A stretch of 64,000 nucleotides of DNA from Pantoea vagans (GTDB lineage Bacteria; Pseudomonadota; Gammaproteobacteria; Enterobacterales; Enterobacteriaceae). Positions 17,900 to 27,173 of the stretch are shown piece after piece. How positions within the stretch are numbered: position 1 is the stretch's first letter; each line of letters opens with the position of its first letter. The translations under genes were made by a program, and so were the position numbers. The stretch covers positions 2,480,001-2,544,000 of the forward strand of contig NZ_CP011427.1 in the NCBI RefSeq assembly GCF_001506165.1, read 5' to 3'. The notes below the pieces were generated by a model. The model was not told the origin of the DNA. It worked only from the letters and a program-made list of their open reading frames with translations, and made no database searches.

Positions 17900-18511
17900 T
17901 TAGCTATGCGCCTGCCAGTTGACCGACACGCCCAGTGTAGGCAGCACTTCTTCAGGGCCGAAACGTCGTGTACCACGGTACTTCTCTGCCAGTGCCGGTT
18001 GCTGAACCGGTATTCTTATGGCAAACAAATTATCTTCAGACTGAATCAAACCGGGTGACAGCGGTTCGTACACCACCTGATGCCGTTCAAACATTTTCTC
18101 CAGCATCGGCGTGGCTGAACTAATCAGAAAATCCATGCCATTCAATTCTGCCATCTGCACTGAATGCCATAAAATATTGAGTGGCAACTCTGCGTCTACT
18201 TCAAGACGGGCCGAAAAGCGCGACATTTCCCACACTTTGTTTTGATCAAACGGCAGCACGATGCCTTCGGGCACTTCAGGCTCATGCCAGGGCAGCAGAC
18301 GCGCGCACCCGCAGATACCCTGGCGCGCATTCCAGGCTATCAGCCAAGTCACATCGGAACGATCGAATCGATCGTATTCCTGTCCAGGCGTGCTCAGCCT
18401 CGGAGGAATAGACCATCCTTCTCCACGCGCAAAAACGCTATACCGGTAAGTTCCCAATTCGGCCAACAAAGAGGACGGCATATCCTTAAGCTGTGTTTGA
18501 ATTATTTTCAT
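17900..18511 (-). CDS. LuxI-family acyl-homoserine lactone synthase (SdiA-linked)
   Basis: A 203-residue autoinducer synthase that joins an acyl group from acyl-ACP to S-adenosylmethionine. The family's invariant residues are present: RYSVFARGEGW (Arg, Phe, Trp), YDRFDRSD (two Asp), CARLLP (Arg) and WEMSRFS (Glu, Arg). AGAGG lies six bases before the ATG at 18511; an ATG one codon earlier is possible. It lies downstream of sdiA on the same strand, with a lux-box-like palindrome 94 bp before its start. In Pantoea and Erwinia, PhzI/ExpI-type synthases next to sdiA are reported as SdiA's ancestral partner. The acyl chain made cannot be read from the sequence. Confidence 0.93.
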   Translation of the reverse strand: MKIIQTQLKDMPSSLLAELGTYRYSVFARGEGWSIPPRLSTPGQEYDRFDRSDVTWLIAWNARQGICGCARLLPWHEPEVPEGIVLPFDQNKVWEMSRFSARLEVDAELPLNILWHSVQMAELNGMDFLISSATPMLEKMFERHQVVYEPLSPGLIQSEDNLFAIRIPVQQPALAEKYRGTRRFGPEEVLPTLGVSVNWQAHS

Positions 18512-18604
18512 CATGCGCCTCTGACATCCCCATGTTTGCAATGATTTCTTTGCGCCAGCCTGGCAAAGTTCCGGCGCAGGGTAGACAACTGACCTTTGGC
18601 TGGG

Positions 18605-18624
18605 AACTACTAAAATTAGTAGTT
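18605..18624 (-). promoter_or_regulatory. lux-box-like 20-bp inverted repeat before the luxI-type gene
   Basis: AACTACTAAAATTAGTAGTT has perfect 9-bp arms (AACTACTAA / TTAGTAGTT) around a two-base centre. Length and symmetry fit binding sites of LuxR-type dimers. It lies 94 bp upstream of the synthase start, in the 122-bp gap after sdiA. The palindrome is seen; activation by SdiA plus signal is inferred. Confidence 0.65.
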
Positions 18625-18633
18625 GCCTTTTTG

Positions 18634-19356
18634 CTATATCAAGCCAATCGCTGCTGCATAACAGGCAATCTGCGTTTTATTGGAAACATTAAAACGTTTT
18701 TGCATATTCTTTTGGTGAAAATTCACCGTATGTTCAGATATCGCTAAAATAAGTGAAATTTCCGCAGAGGTTTTCCCTTCTGCCGTCCATTTCAGGATTT
18801 CCAGTTCGCGTTGACTAAAATCATTAGATAAAACTGCCATAGAACTATCGTTCAGCCGCTCCAGCACGCGCAAACTCAGTTCCGCCAGGAAATGAAGTTT
18901 CACTTCTAGCTGAACGCGTAAGTGTTGAGTCTGACTATGAATCGATGATGCAATAGATAATATACCAATGGCACGATTTGACGCCATTGCTGAACAGGAA
19001 AAGCCGCTATTGAGCCCTGCCGCGTTAGCCTCAGCCCACAAATTGCCTGCGCCAGTAAATAAATCACGCGTCCATTCCACGCCACGTCCCGGCCGCTGGC
19101 AAAGTAGCAGCACCGGATCCACGGTATAATAATTTTCGCTTTCATAGCGCTTTACCCAGCTCTCAGGGTAAGTACTAAACAAAAACACACGAGGCCGGGT
19201 AAAAGGCACCGGGTGCTGAACCAAAAAAGCGAATGAATCAAAACCCAACGCTTCTATGTGCTTTTGTAATAGCGCTTTCAATTGCAACACTTCCGTCAGC
19301 GCCTGAAATTCATTTTCAGTATCGCCTCGCCAGACGAAATAATTATCGGTAGTCAT
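18634..19356 (-). CDS. sdiA: LuxR-type quorum-sensing regulator SdiA
   Basis: A 240-residue LuxR-family protein, the same length as E. coli SdiA. The N-terminal autoinducer-binding domain shows SWVKRYESENYYTVDPV with the conserved Trp, Tyr and Asp that hold the lactone. The C-terminal helix-turn-helix reads FSQRELEILKWTAEGKTSAEI then ISEHTVNFH. Position after uvrY and yecF matches E. coli. In E. coli and Salmonella sdiA is a solo receptor of foreign signals; here a synthase gene follows it, so it is probably a true pair. The 490-bp gap upstream shows no gene. Confidence 0.93.
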   Translation of the reverse strand: MTTDNYFVWRGDTENEFQALTEVLQLKALLQKHIEALGFDSFAFLVQHPVPFTRPRVFLFSTYPESWVKRYESENYYTVDPVLLLCQRPGRGVEWTRDLFTGAGNLWAEANAAGLNSGFSCSAMASNRAIGILSIASSIHSQTQHLRVQLEVKLHFLAELSLRVLERLNDSSMAVLSNDFSQRELEILKWTAEGKTSAEISLILAISEHTVNFHQKNMQKRFNVSNKTQIACYAAAIGLI

Positions 19357-19845
19357 TATTGCCTCAGCGTTGTTTCACGCTTTTACCTTGTTATTCGTTC
19401 TGATTAACATAAAAATTAATTAACATGAGAAAAAATATTGATTGAAATGAAAGCAGCACTTGCGGTAACAATCATAACTATCCAGATGTCAATGCGTTAC
19501 CGTAATGAGAGTGTGCGAGCAGGTATTTTTTGCCAATAGCTTCACAATTTTAATCGTCTTAGCTGATTAGAATAGGATTTTTCCGAAGACGTTTCAATCA
19601 CCCGATTCATTGAAAATTATCATTAGATTGATAAATTTTTAGCATCGTCATTAACCGAAATCACTCACCTTCAGAGCGGATACTTAAGGTACAGGGATAT
19701 TTAGCGTGAGGCGGCAATGAGGTTCATTCTTAATCTTTGTGGCTTCTGCGGTGAACAGTACAGCGTGATTTCCGTCACCCTCTTTTCCAGCTACTCTTAG
19801 AGGATAGCGGTGCATCATGCCACGGGATTTAGCAAAGGGGAGACA

Positions 19846-20580
19846 ATGCCGCAGCACGGCTCAGCCGCATTGTCGCGCGTTTTTGGGATAACAGCGGAAC
19901 TGACTATGTTGAACCAGTTGGCATTACCTTTCCTTGTATTGGGCGGCTGCACAGCCCTGATGATCTTAAAAGACCTTTTCCGCCATCCACATCCCGTGGC
20001 GGTGATGAATATCATCTGGCCACTCACAGGCTTGTATATGCCCTTCATTGGCTGGCTCGCATGGTGGTATCTGGGTCGTAAACCCTCGCGACAGGTTAAA
20101 CTTGCGCTGCTGGTTCCGCAAAAAATACAGGGTTACGCTAGCTGGCAAACCATATTTATTTCCACTTCATTATCTGCCGCTGCCTGTATATTTGGCGATA
20201 TAATGACAATCCCGATAGTCACCTTACTAAATCAGTTCGCTATTAACCCCACGCTTTGGCTTCAGGGGGTTATTTGCGTGATAGTTTCCTTGCTGGTCGG
20301 TTTATTTTTGCAGTTTCTCGCCATTCGCCAGCGTGAAAAACGTTCATTTGGCCGTGCCTTATTATTAGCATTAAAAACAGAAACTTTTCCGCTGCTGATT
20401 TATCAATTAGGCATTTTTATCTTTATGGCGCTGGCCCTAAAGTTCGTGCTTAACCAGCAGATCAATCCATTCCTGGTGGGGTTCTGGTTTATGTTGCAAT
20501 TAGCGATGATGATCGGCTTCCTGTTCTCCTGGCCTGCTAATCATTTCCTGATAAAACGTGGGCTTAATCCCGCTGTTTAG
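19846..20580 (+). CDS. DUF4396 domain integral membrane protein
   Basis: A 244-residue protein with about six membrane helices. The family hallmark HPHPVAVMNIIWPLTGLYMP lies near residues 47-66, and further helices include ISTSLSAAACIFGDIMTIP and FLVGFWFMLQLAMMIGFLF. This matches DUF4396, a family of unknown function. AAGGGG lies five bases before the ATG at 19846, which decides this start over one at 19810; a later ATG at 19906 is also possible. It is transcribed away from sdiA after a 490-bp gap, and its stop touches the convergent extensin-like gene. No function can be assigned. Confidence 0.7.
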   Translation: MPQHGSAALSRVFGITAELTMLNQLALPFLVLGGCTALMILKDLFRHPHPVAVMNIIWPLTGLYMPFIGWLAWWYLGRKPSRQVKLALLVPQKIQGYASWQTIFISTSLSAAACIFGDIMTIPIVTLLNQFAINPTLWLQGVICVIVSLLVGLFLQFLAIRQREKRSFGRALLLALKTETFPLLIYQLGIFIFMALALKFVLNQQINPFLVGFWFMLQLAMMIGFLFSWPANHFLIKRGLNPAV

Positions 20581-21279
20581 TCAACGACAGTAACCTGCCC
20601 CGCGCATACCAAGGTGGAAATGCGCGGCATGCGCGGCGTTGTAGTCCGGCCCCAGCGCATTACCAAAGGTGGCGCAACCCGTGCGCCACAGCGCGTGCAA
20701 GGCCGTTGCCGCATCAGCGGGTTGTTGCCAGTTCTTCCCCACCTGCAACCAGCGGTCATTGGCCAGCTGAAATCCGCTGATATCCCAAGCATCCGCTGTC
20801 GCATGTTCACTTAAGCGCCCTTGCTGGCGATGATAAATATTGCGGCACGCATAGCTCCCCACATGCGCGATACGGCGAAGTGGGCTGTTGATCCCTGCCT
20901 GCTTTAAGGCCAGTTGACTGTTCACTACAAACAGAGTGCTGCTCACCGCCATCGGACAGCTGGCAAGGAAAGAGCTGCTCAACCCCACCTCACCAAACCC
21001 ACTTACGCGCAGCGGCTGCTCCAGGGGGCAATCGCCCTGGAGAGTAGGCACAACACGATATTGGATGAAGCCCAGCTGTTTCGCACTTTCCAGTACCGCA
21101 AGGCAGGCAGCAGGGTCACGACTGAGTCGTTGCAGTTTATAACGCATCATCCAACCCGGTGGATCGGTCATGGCCAATGACGTGAAGGGATTCCATTGCG
21201 CGGGCAAATGCGTTTTCAGCCAGGGAATGCTCCACCAGCCACACAACGCCAGAATGGCTATGGCAATGATTGCGCGCAC
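20581..21279 (-). CDS. Extensin-like C-terminal domain protein
   Basis: A 232-residue secreted or membrane-anchored protein with an N-terminal hydrophobic segment (residues 3-18). The C-terminal domain is the extensin-like family: CPLEQPLRV, NSPLRRIAHVGSYACRNIYHR, HATADAWDISGF and AAHAAHFHLGMRG. The H..A.D pattern and the FH near the end resemble metal-binding residues of D-Ala-D-Ala carboxypeptidase-like (VanY-type) enzymes, so a role in peptidoglycan or cell-surface processing is plausible. It is monocistronic and ends against the convergent DUF4396 gene. Confidence 0.85.
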   Translation of the reverse strand: MRAIIAIAILALCGWWSIPWLKTHLPAQWNPFTSLAMTDPPGWMMRYKLQRLSRDPAACLAVLESAKQLGFIQYRVVPTLQGDCPLEQPLRVSGFGEVGLSSSFLASCPMAVSSTLFVVNSQLALKQAGINSPLRRIAHVGSYACRNIYHRQQGRLSEHATADAWDISGFQLANDRWLQVGKNWQQPADAATALHALWRTGCATFGNALGPDYNAAHAAHFHLGMRGAGYCR

Positions 21280-21561
21280 AACACCTCACCCTTTCTTTTT
21301 ATAAGAACTCGTAAGTGTAGGAGGCGAAGGGTAAACCAACACAAAAAAGGCTTTATTGTGGAAGATTTACGCAAAATAGCGGATGAAGATCCCATGTAAA
21401 TAATTACTGACAGAGTAAAGCGCGTAAAAGCTCACAATTGTTAAAAAACAATTACCGAGAGTCGCTGCCTTTCCACTATCTTATGCCACTTGCCCTTATA
21501 GCGGCACAATATCAAACAGCCAGCAGAGCTGACACAACATCAAAACAGGAAAGATATATTT

Positions 21562-22953
21562 ATGGTTGATCAATCCAAAGAGGCGCTTATCGAGGCCAAC
21601 CAACCGGAAAAACTCCAACGTAGTTTGCATAATCGTCATATTCAGCTCATCGCTATCGGCGGCGCTATCGGTACCGGGCTCTTTATGGGGTCGGGCAAAA
21701 CCATTAGCCTGGCCGGTCCGTCGATCATTTTTGTTTATATGATCATCGGTTTTATGCTGTTTTTTGTTATGCGCGCAATGGGTGAGTTGCTGCTTTCCAA
21801 TCTCGAGTACAAATCGTTTAGCGATTTCGCCGCTGATCTACTTGGTCCTTGGGCGGGGTACTTTACCGGCTGGACCTACTGGTTCTGTTGGGTGGTGACC
21901 GGAATTGCGGACGTGGTGGCGATTAGCTCCTATTTCCAACTGTGGTTCCCAGGCTTTTCCGTGTGGATGAGCGCCCTGCTGTGTATTTTCGTGTTCCTGG
22001 CCCTCAACATTGCCACCGTGAAGTTATTTGGTGAGATGGAGTTTTGGTTCGCGATTATTAAAATTGTGGCGATTGTGGCGCTGATTGTGACCGGCATTGT
22101 GTTGGTCGCCATGCATTATCCATCACCTGGTGGCACCACTGCGTCATTAAGTAATATCTGGGATCACGGCGGCATGTTCCCGAAAGGCCTGAGTGGCTTC
22201 TTTGCTGGTTTCCAGATCGCTGTGTTTGCCTTTGTCGGTGTGGAATTAGTGGGCACTGCGGCAGCAGAGACCAAAGATCCGCACAAAGTGCTGCCACGCG
22301 CGATTAATGCCATCCCGATTCGTATCATTATGTTTTACGTGCTGGCGCTGTTGGTGATCATGGCGGTAACTCCGTGGAATCAGGTGCTGCCAAATCGTAG
22401 CCCGTTCGTTGAGATGTTTGTGTTAATCGGGTTACCTGCCGCGGCCAGCATCGTTAACTTTGTGGTACTGACCTCTGCGGCATCGTCCGCTAACAGCGGT
22501 ATTTTCTCCACCAGCCGTATGTTGTTTGGTCTGGCGGAGATGGGCGTGGCGCATAAAGCCTTTGGTCGCTTGTCTTCCCGCGCCGTCCCAACAACCGGTT
22601 TATTCTTCTCTTGCTTCTGTCTGCTGGGTGGCGTGGCGCTGATTTACCTGATCCCGGATGTGATGACCGTGTTCACCATGGTCACCACGGTTTCGGCGAT
22701 TCTGTTTATGTTTGTCTGGACCATTATCCTGTGCAGCTACCTCGCGTATCGCAAGCAGCATCCAAAACGCCATGCGGAATCGAAGTTTAAGATGCCGTTG
22801 GGCAAGTTTATGTGCTGGGTATGCATGGCGTTCTTCGCCTTTGTGTTAGTGCTGCTGACTTTACAGGAAGATACTCGTCAGGCGCTGATGGTGACGCCAC
22901 TGTGGTTCGTCATTCTGACCATGGGCTGGCTGTTACGTCGTCGTAAAGCCTGA
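21562..22953 (+). CDS. cycA: D-serine/D-alanine/glycine:H+ symporter CycA
   Basis: A 463-residue amino acid permease with twelve membrane helices. The APC family entry motif GGAIGTGLFMGSG lies near residues 34-46, and the stretch AGPSIIFVYMIIGFMLFFVM is as in E. coli CycA. It takes up D-serine, D-alanine, L-alanine and glycine (and the analogue D-cycloserine). It is monocistronic: a 280-bp gap precedes it and a strong terminator follows. In E. coli its mRNA is repressed by the GcvB small RNA; whether the site is kept here I cannot judge. Confidence 0.93.
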   Translation: MVDQSKEALIEANQPEKLQRSLHNRHIQLIAIGGAIGTGLFMGSGKTISLAGPSIIFVYMIIGFMLFFVMRAMGELLLSNLEYKSFSDFAADLLGPWAGYFTGWTYWFCWVVTGIADVVAISSYFQLWFPGFSVWMSALLCIFVFLALNIATVKLFGEMEFWFAIIKIVAIVALIVTGIVLVAMHYPSPGGTTASLSNIWDHGGMFPKGLSGFFAGFQIAVFAFVGVELVGTAAAETKDPHKVLPRAINAIPIRIIMFYVLALLVIMAVTPWNQVLPNRSPFVEMFVLIGLPAAASIVNFVVLTSAASSANSGIFSTSRMLFGLAEMGVAHKAFGRLSSRAVPTTGLFFSCFCLLGGVALIYLIPDVMTVFTMVTTVSAILFMFVWTIILCSYLAYRKQHPKRHAESKFKMPLGKFMCWVCMAFFAFVLVLLTLQEDTRQALMVTPLWFVILTMGWLLRRRKA

Positions 22954-22963
22954 TTCAGCTCAT

Positions 22964-22995
22964 AAAAAAGGCCCCTCTATGGGGCCTTTTTTTAT
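22964..22995. terminator. Bidirectional terminator between cycA and the YdjM-like gene
   Basis: AAAGGCCCC pairs perfectly with GGGGCCTTT over a five-base loop, with A-run before and T-run after, so it works in both directions. It overlaps the last codon of the convergent gene. Confidence 0.92.
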
Positions 22996-23966
22996 AACCG
23001 CTCCCGCAGTTTATGCCATGCCTGCGCCAGCGAGGGTCGTACCGAAGGTTCTCTTTCTGGTGCCAGATCAGGGGATTGTGGCGATCCCAGATCAAAGGTG
23101 AAGGTGTAATTGGGCGTCTCGCCCATGCGTAAATCCGACATCAAAGTGTCCTCACCTTGCTGCCTCATGGCGTAAAAACCATGGCTAAACCATGCCACGC
23201 GCTCAGCATGCCACTGTCCTTTAAAAGCAGCGAACAGCTCTGGATGACGAGGGTGCCAGCTAATCTCAAGCGGACGGTCCGGGGACATCAATGACCAATA
23301 CGCCTCGCCATACTGGTCCGGTGTCATGATCACGGTGCGCCACACCAAAGTATTAAAGGCAGTTGGGGTCACCAACACCTGCTGTGGCGTGACAGACTGC
23401 TGCACTAAATCCTGCTCAATATGCTGCGTCGCCACACACTGCACCACCATACTCCAGCCTAAATAGAGCGTACTCACCAGCAATCCAGCCTGGTTCCAGA
23501 GCAATCCCACCCTGTCCCGCCGCCATAATGCAATCACCAGGGCTATCAACAGCGGCAAGGTATACAGTGGGTCGATAATGTACATACTGCCGATAGCGTA
23601 GGGGAAATCGGTAAAGGGTAAGCCCAATTGCGTACCGTATACCGTTGTTAGATCGAGCAAAGGATGGGTGATCAGCGCCAGCCAGATTGCCAGACACCAA
23701 CTGCGCCAGTATTCACGGCTGCGTGTGGCACGAGCGACCAGCCAGCCAAGCAACGGCGCCACCAGCGTCAGCAAAAGCAATGCATGACTTTCGGTGCGAT
23801 GCAGCGTCATATTGCGAATTGCATCGCCGTGATCGATAAACACATCGAGGTCGGGCAAAGTACCGGCGATAGCGCCGACCAACGCCGATTGCCACAACGG
23901 CACGCGTTTGCCCATCACGGCGACAGTAACCGCCGCGCCCAACGTTAACTGCGATAGCGAATCCAT
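22992..23966 (-). CDS. YdjM-like metal-dependent hydrolase family membrane protein
   Basis: A 324-residue protein of the DUF457/YdjM family. Conserved acidic and histidine residues lie in TLPDLDVFIDHGD, HRTESHALLLL and ITHPLLDLTT, with four or five membrane helices, followed by a soluble C-terminal part of about 140 residues. The family was named for a metal-dependent hydrolase-like motif; cellular function is not well known. AGGAGA is well placed before the ATG at 23966. It ends in the terminator shared with cycA and is followed upstream by rutR on the same strand, only 23 bp away. Confidence 0.8.
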   Translation of the reverse strand: MDSLSQLTLGAAVTVAVMGKRVPLWQSALVGAIAGTLPDLDVFIDHGDAIRNMTLHRTESHALLLLTLVAPLLGWLVARATRSREYWRSWCLAIWLALITHPLLDLTTVYGTQLGLPFTDFPYAIGSMYIIDPLYTLPLLIALVIALWRRDRVGLLWNQAGLLVSTLYLGWSMVVQCVATQHIEQDLVQQSVTPQQVLVTPTAFNTLVWRTVIMTPDQYGEAYWSLMSPDRPLEISWHPRHPELFAAFKGQWHAERVAWFSHGFYAMRQQGEDTLMSDLRMGETPNYTFTFDLGSPQSPDLAPEREPSVRPSLAQAWHKLRERL

Positions 23967-23989
23967 GCACTCTCCTGGCAAAAGCGGGA

Positions 23990-24652
23990 TCAGCGCACGC
24001 GGATCCCTTCAATAATCATGCGCTGTACATTATCCAGCGTCTGCTCAAAGAACTCAGGGTCACTTAAAGTCTGGCCGGTAATCGCTTCCACCTGTGAGGC
24101 AAAATCAGCGTAATGCTGCGTCGTGGCCCACAGCAGGAAAAACAGATGCTGTGGTTGCACGCCGGCTAAGCGCCCTTCAGCGATCCACTGCTCAATAATC
24201 GCCGCCTTCTCATCCACCAGCGCTTTTAAGTCCCCGGCTAATTCACCTTTCAGCAAGGGCGCGCCTTGTAGCATCTCAAGACAAAACAGGCGTGAGGCCT
24301 GTGGATGATCGCGCGACACTTCCAGCTTAAGACGGATATATTTCCGAATGGCGGTTAGCGGGTCGTGATCATGCTGCAAGGCGCGTAAAGGGGCCAGCCA
24401 CACATCCAGAATCTCTTTCAGTACCGCCACATACAACAGCTCTTTTGACGGATAGTAGTAAAGTAAATTGGTCTTCGAGACGTCGGCGCGCTCCGCCACT
24501 TTATCGAGGCTGGTGCCATGAATACCGTATTGCGAGAAGAAGGCTAACGCCGCTTCCAGAATCGCGGCACGTTTTGCCGCCACTGCGCGCGAGCGTCGCC
24601 CTGGCTTTTTTTCATCGCTTTTCACACTGTTACCTCTTCCATCCTGCGTCAT
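23990..24652 (-). CDS. rutR: Pyrimidine-responsive TetR-family regulator RutR
   Basis: A 220-residue TetR-type regulator. The N-terminal helix-turn-helix covers FSQYGIHGTSLDKVAERADVS with the following YYYPSKELLYVAVL, and the core EYIRLKLEVSRD-like segment and QHYADFA match E. coli RutR. It represses rutABCDEFG and is released by uracil (or thymine), and it also affects carAB and other nitrogen and pyrimidine genes. It is divergent from rutA, with a candidate operator between them. The start MTQDGRG at 24652 is chosen by likeness to E. coli; a longer frame to 24748 would run into the promoter. Confidence 0.95.
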   Translation of the reverse strand: MTQDGRGNSVKSDEKKPGRRSRAVAAKRAAILEAALAFFSQYGIHGTSLDKVAERADVSKTNLLYYYPSKELLYVAVLKEILDVWLAPLRALQHDHDPLTAIRKYIRLKLEVSRDHPQASRLFCLEMLQGAPLLKGELAGDLKALVDEKAAIIEQWIAEGRLAGVQPQHLFFLLWATTQHYADFASQVEAITGQTLSDPEFFEQTLDNVQRMIIEGIRVR

Positions 24653-24740
24653 CGCATCATAACAAAGGCCTCGATTCCTGCCTAATCGCCGATATGCACC
24701 TTTTTTGACCATGATACGCATGAAAAATGTGCATAACGTT

Positions 24741-24756
24741 TTGACCAAACGGTCTG
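24741..24756 (+). promoter_or_regulatory. Candidate RutR operator in the rutR-rutA gap
   Basis: TTGACCAAACGGTCTG resembles the RutR site consensus TTGACCAnnTGGTCAA, with a full left half and a partial right half. It lies between the divergent rutR and rutA genes, about 190 bp before rutA. A second GGACCA follows at 24761. Confidence 0.6.
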
Positions 24757-24932
24757 TTTTGGACCACTTACTCCATTTTATATCACCTCACGTTTTTAAC
24801 ACATTGTTGTTAAAGGCCTTTAAAAATGTGGCACAGGCTTTGCAATTTTGTGACTGAGCGCCGCCAGCAGGATGCGTGCAGGAAGCAGCGCAGCGCGTGA
24901 AGCAGTTCCCGTTCATTGCAGAGAGGTTTCAC

Positions 24933-26024
24933 ATGAAAATTGGCGTCTTTATCCCGATTGGCAACAATGGCTGGCTCATATCCACCCATGCGCCGCAGTA
25001 CAAACCGACTTTTGAACTGAATAAAGAGATTGTGCTGAAGGCCGAGCACTACCACTTCGACTTCGCGCTATCGATGATCAAACTGCGCGGCTTCGGTGGG
25101 AAAACCGAGTTTTGGGATCACAACCTCGAATCCTTCACCCTGATGGCGGGACTCGCGGCGGTGACCTCACGCATTGAAATTTATGCCACCGCAGCCACTC
25201 TGACGCTGCCGCCAGCGATTGTGGCACGCATGGCTTCCACCATCGACTCCATCTCGAATGGTCGCTTTGGCGTCAATCTCGTTACCGGCTGGCAAAAGCC
25301 TGAGTACGAACAGATGGGGCTCTGGCCCGGCGATGAATACTTTTCCAGCCGTTATCAATACCTGACGGAGTACGTCACGGTACTGCGCGATTTGTGGGGC
25401 AGCGGTAAGAGCGACTTCAAAGGTGAATTTTTCACCATGAACGACTGTCGCGTCAGCCCACAGCCACAAAAACCAATGAAAGTGATTTGTGCCGGGCAGA
25501 GCGATGCCGGCATGGCCTTCTCAGCGCAGCACGCAGATTACAACTTCTGCTTTGGTAAAGGCGTCAACACGCCAACGGCGTTCGCACCGACAGCCGCACG
25601 CATGAAACAAGCGGCAGATAAAGCAGGTCGCGATGTGGGTTCCTACGTGCTGTTTATGATCATTGCCGCCGAAACCGACGAAGCCGCACGCGCCAAATGG
25701 GAGCATTACAAAGCCGGTGCTGACGAAGAGGCTCTTGCCTGGCTGACCACGCAAAGCCAGCAAGACACTAAATCCGGCAGTGATACCAATGTGCGCCAGA
25801 TGGCTGACCCCACTTCAGCAGTCAACATCAATATGGGCACGCTGGTCGGTTCTTACGCCAATGTGGCACGAATGTTGGATGAGGTTGCTTTGGTCGAGGG
25901 CGCGCAGGGCGTGTTACTGACCTTTGATGATTTCCTGGAAGGTATTGAAGCCTTCGGTGAACGTATCCAGCCATTGATGAAATGTCGCCAAGAGTTAATC
26001 GCTTCGCAGAAGGAGGTTGCCTGA
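24933..26024 (+). CDS. rutA: Pyrimidine monooxygenase RutA
   Basis: A 363-residue flavin-dependent, luciferase-like monooxygenase that opens the uracil ring, using reduced FMN supplied by RutF, to give ureidoacrylate peracid. It begins [17 protein letters not shown] and carries [19 protein letters not shown], a family hallmark. AGAGAGG sits six bases before the ATG at 24933, which fixes this start rather than one at 24876. It is the first gene of the operon and its stop overlaps the rutB start (TGATG). Confidence 0.97.
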   Translation: MKIGVFIPIGNNGWLISTHAPQYKPTFELNKEIVLKAEHYHFDFALSMIKLRGFGGKTEFWDHNLESFTLMAGLAAVTSRIEIYATAATLTLPPAIVARMASTIDSISNGRFGVNLVTGWQKPEYEQMGLWPGDEYFSSRYQYLTEYVTVLRDLWGSGKSDFKGEFFTMNDCRVSPQPQKPMKVICAGQSDAGMAFSAQHADYNFCFGKGVNTPTAFAPTAARMKQAADKAGRDVGSYVLFMIIAAETDEAARAKWEHYKAGADEEALAWLTTQSQQDTKSGSDTNVRQMADPTSAVNINMGTLVGSYANVARMLDEVALVEGAQGVLLTFDDFLEGIEAFGERIQPLMKCRQELIASQKEVA

Positions 26025-26734
26025 TGAGTACTGTTGTTTGCGCCCATACGTCCAGCTTACCGAACATTACCTTGCCCGCTCGCCCGGAAGCCATTGCGCT
26101 GCCGCCAGCGCAGAGCGCGCTAATTGTGGTGGATATGCAAAACGCCTATGCCACCGAAGGCGGGTATCTTGATCTTGCAGGGTTTGACGTCTCCGCGACC
26201 AAACCGGTGATCGCCAAAATTCATCAGGCGGTCACCGCTGCGCGTGCTGCGGGCGTGCAGATCATCTGGTTCCAAAATGGCTGGGACGATCAGTATGTGG
26301 AAGCTGGCGATGCCGGTTCGCCGAACTTCCACAAATCCAACGCACTGAAAACTATGCGCAAACGTCCAGAGTTGCAGGGTACCCTGCTGTCAAAAGGGGG
26401 CTGGGATTACGCTCTGGTGGATGAACTGACCCCGCAACCGAGTGACATTGTGTTGCCAAAACCCCGCTACAGCGGCTTTTTCAACACGCCGCTCGACAGC
26501 ATGCTGCGCAGCCGCGGTATTCGTCATCTGGTATTTACCGGTATCGCCACCAATGTCTGTGTGGAATCGACGCTGCGTGATGGCTTCTTCCTCGAGTACT
26601 TCGGTGTGGTTCTGGAAGATGCCACGTACCAGGCGGGACCGGCCTTTGCACAGCAGGCCGCCATCTTCAACATCGAAACCTTCTTTGGCTGGGTCAGCGA
26701 CACCGATACGTTCTGCGAAGCCTTGAAAGGCTAA
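26024..26734 (+). CDS. rutB: Ureidoacrylate amidohydrolase RutB
   Basis: A 236-residue isochorismatase-fold hydrolase. The catalytic triad is visible as the Asp of VVDMQNAY, a Lys in the middle (LPKPRYSG) and the Cys of ATNVCVES. It removes carbamate from ureidoacrylate (peracid) to give aminoacrylate (peracid). Start and rutA stop overlap as TGATG. The N-terminal ~25 residues before the fold are as in E. coli RutB. Confidence 0.96.
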   Translation: MSTVVCAHTSSLPNITLPARPEAIALPPAQSALIVVDMQNAYATEGGYLDLAGFDVSATKPVIAKIHQAVTAARAAGVQIIWFQNGWDDQYVEAGDAGSPNFHKSNALKTMRKRPELQGTLLSKGGWDYALVDELTPQPSDIVLPKPRYSGFFNTPLDSMLRSRGIRHLVFTGIATNVCVESTLRDGFFLEYFGVVLEDATYQAGPAFAQQAAIFNIETFFGWVSDTDTFCEALKG

Positions 26735-26777
26735 AACCACTTTCACCTGCAAAACCATAACGAAAAGGAAAATAGCG

Positions 26778-27173
26778 ATGCCGAAGAGTGTGATTATTCC
26801 AGCCGGGAGCGGCACCCCCATCGCCCCATTTGTACCCGGGACGCTGGCCGACGGTGTGGTGTATGTTTCGGGCACCCTGCCGTTCGATACCAGCAACAAT
26901 GTAGTGCACGTTGGCGATGCAGCAGCGCAGACACGTCATGTGCTGGAAACGATTAAAAAGGTGATTGAAACCGCCGGTGGCGAGATGAGTGACGTCACCT
27001 TTAACTCCATCTTCCTCACTGACTGGAGCAACTACGCGGCGATTAATACGGTCTACGCCGAATACTTCCCCGGCGATAAACCGGCTCGCTTCTGTATCCA
27101 GTGTGGTCTGGTAAAACCTGAAGCCTTGGTAGAAATCGCCAGCGTGGCGCACATCGGCAAACCGGAGGCGTAA
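26778..27173 (+). CDS. rutC: RidA-like aminoacrylate deaminase/reductase RutC
   Basis: A 131-residue member of the YjgF/YER057c/UK114 (RidA) family. The C-terminal segment [19 protein letters not shown] holds the Arg and Glu typical of the group. In the Rut pathway it acts on the aminoacrylate (peracid) intermediate. AAGGAAAA lies before the ATG; its stop overlaps the rutD start as TAATG. Confidence 0.95.
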   Translation: MPKSVIIPAGSGTPIAPFVPGTLADGVVYVSGTLPFDTSNNVVHVGDAAAQTRHVLETIKKVIETAGGEMSDVTFNSIFLTDWSNYAAINTVYAEYFPGDKPARFCIQCGLVKPEALVEIASVAHIGKPEA

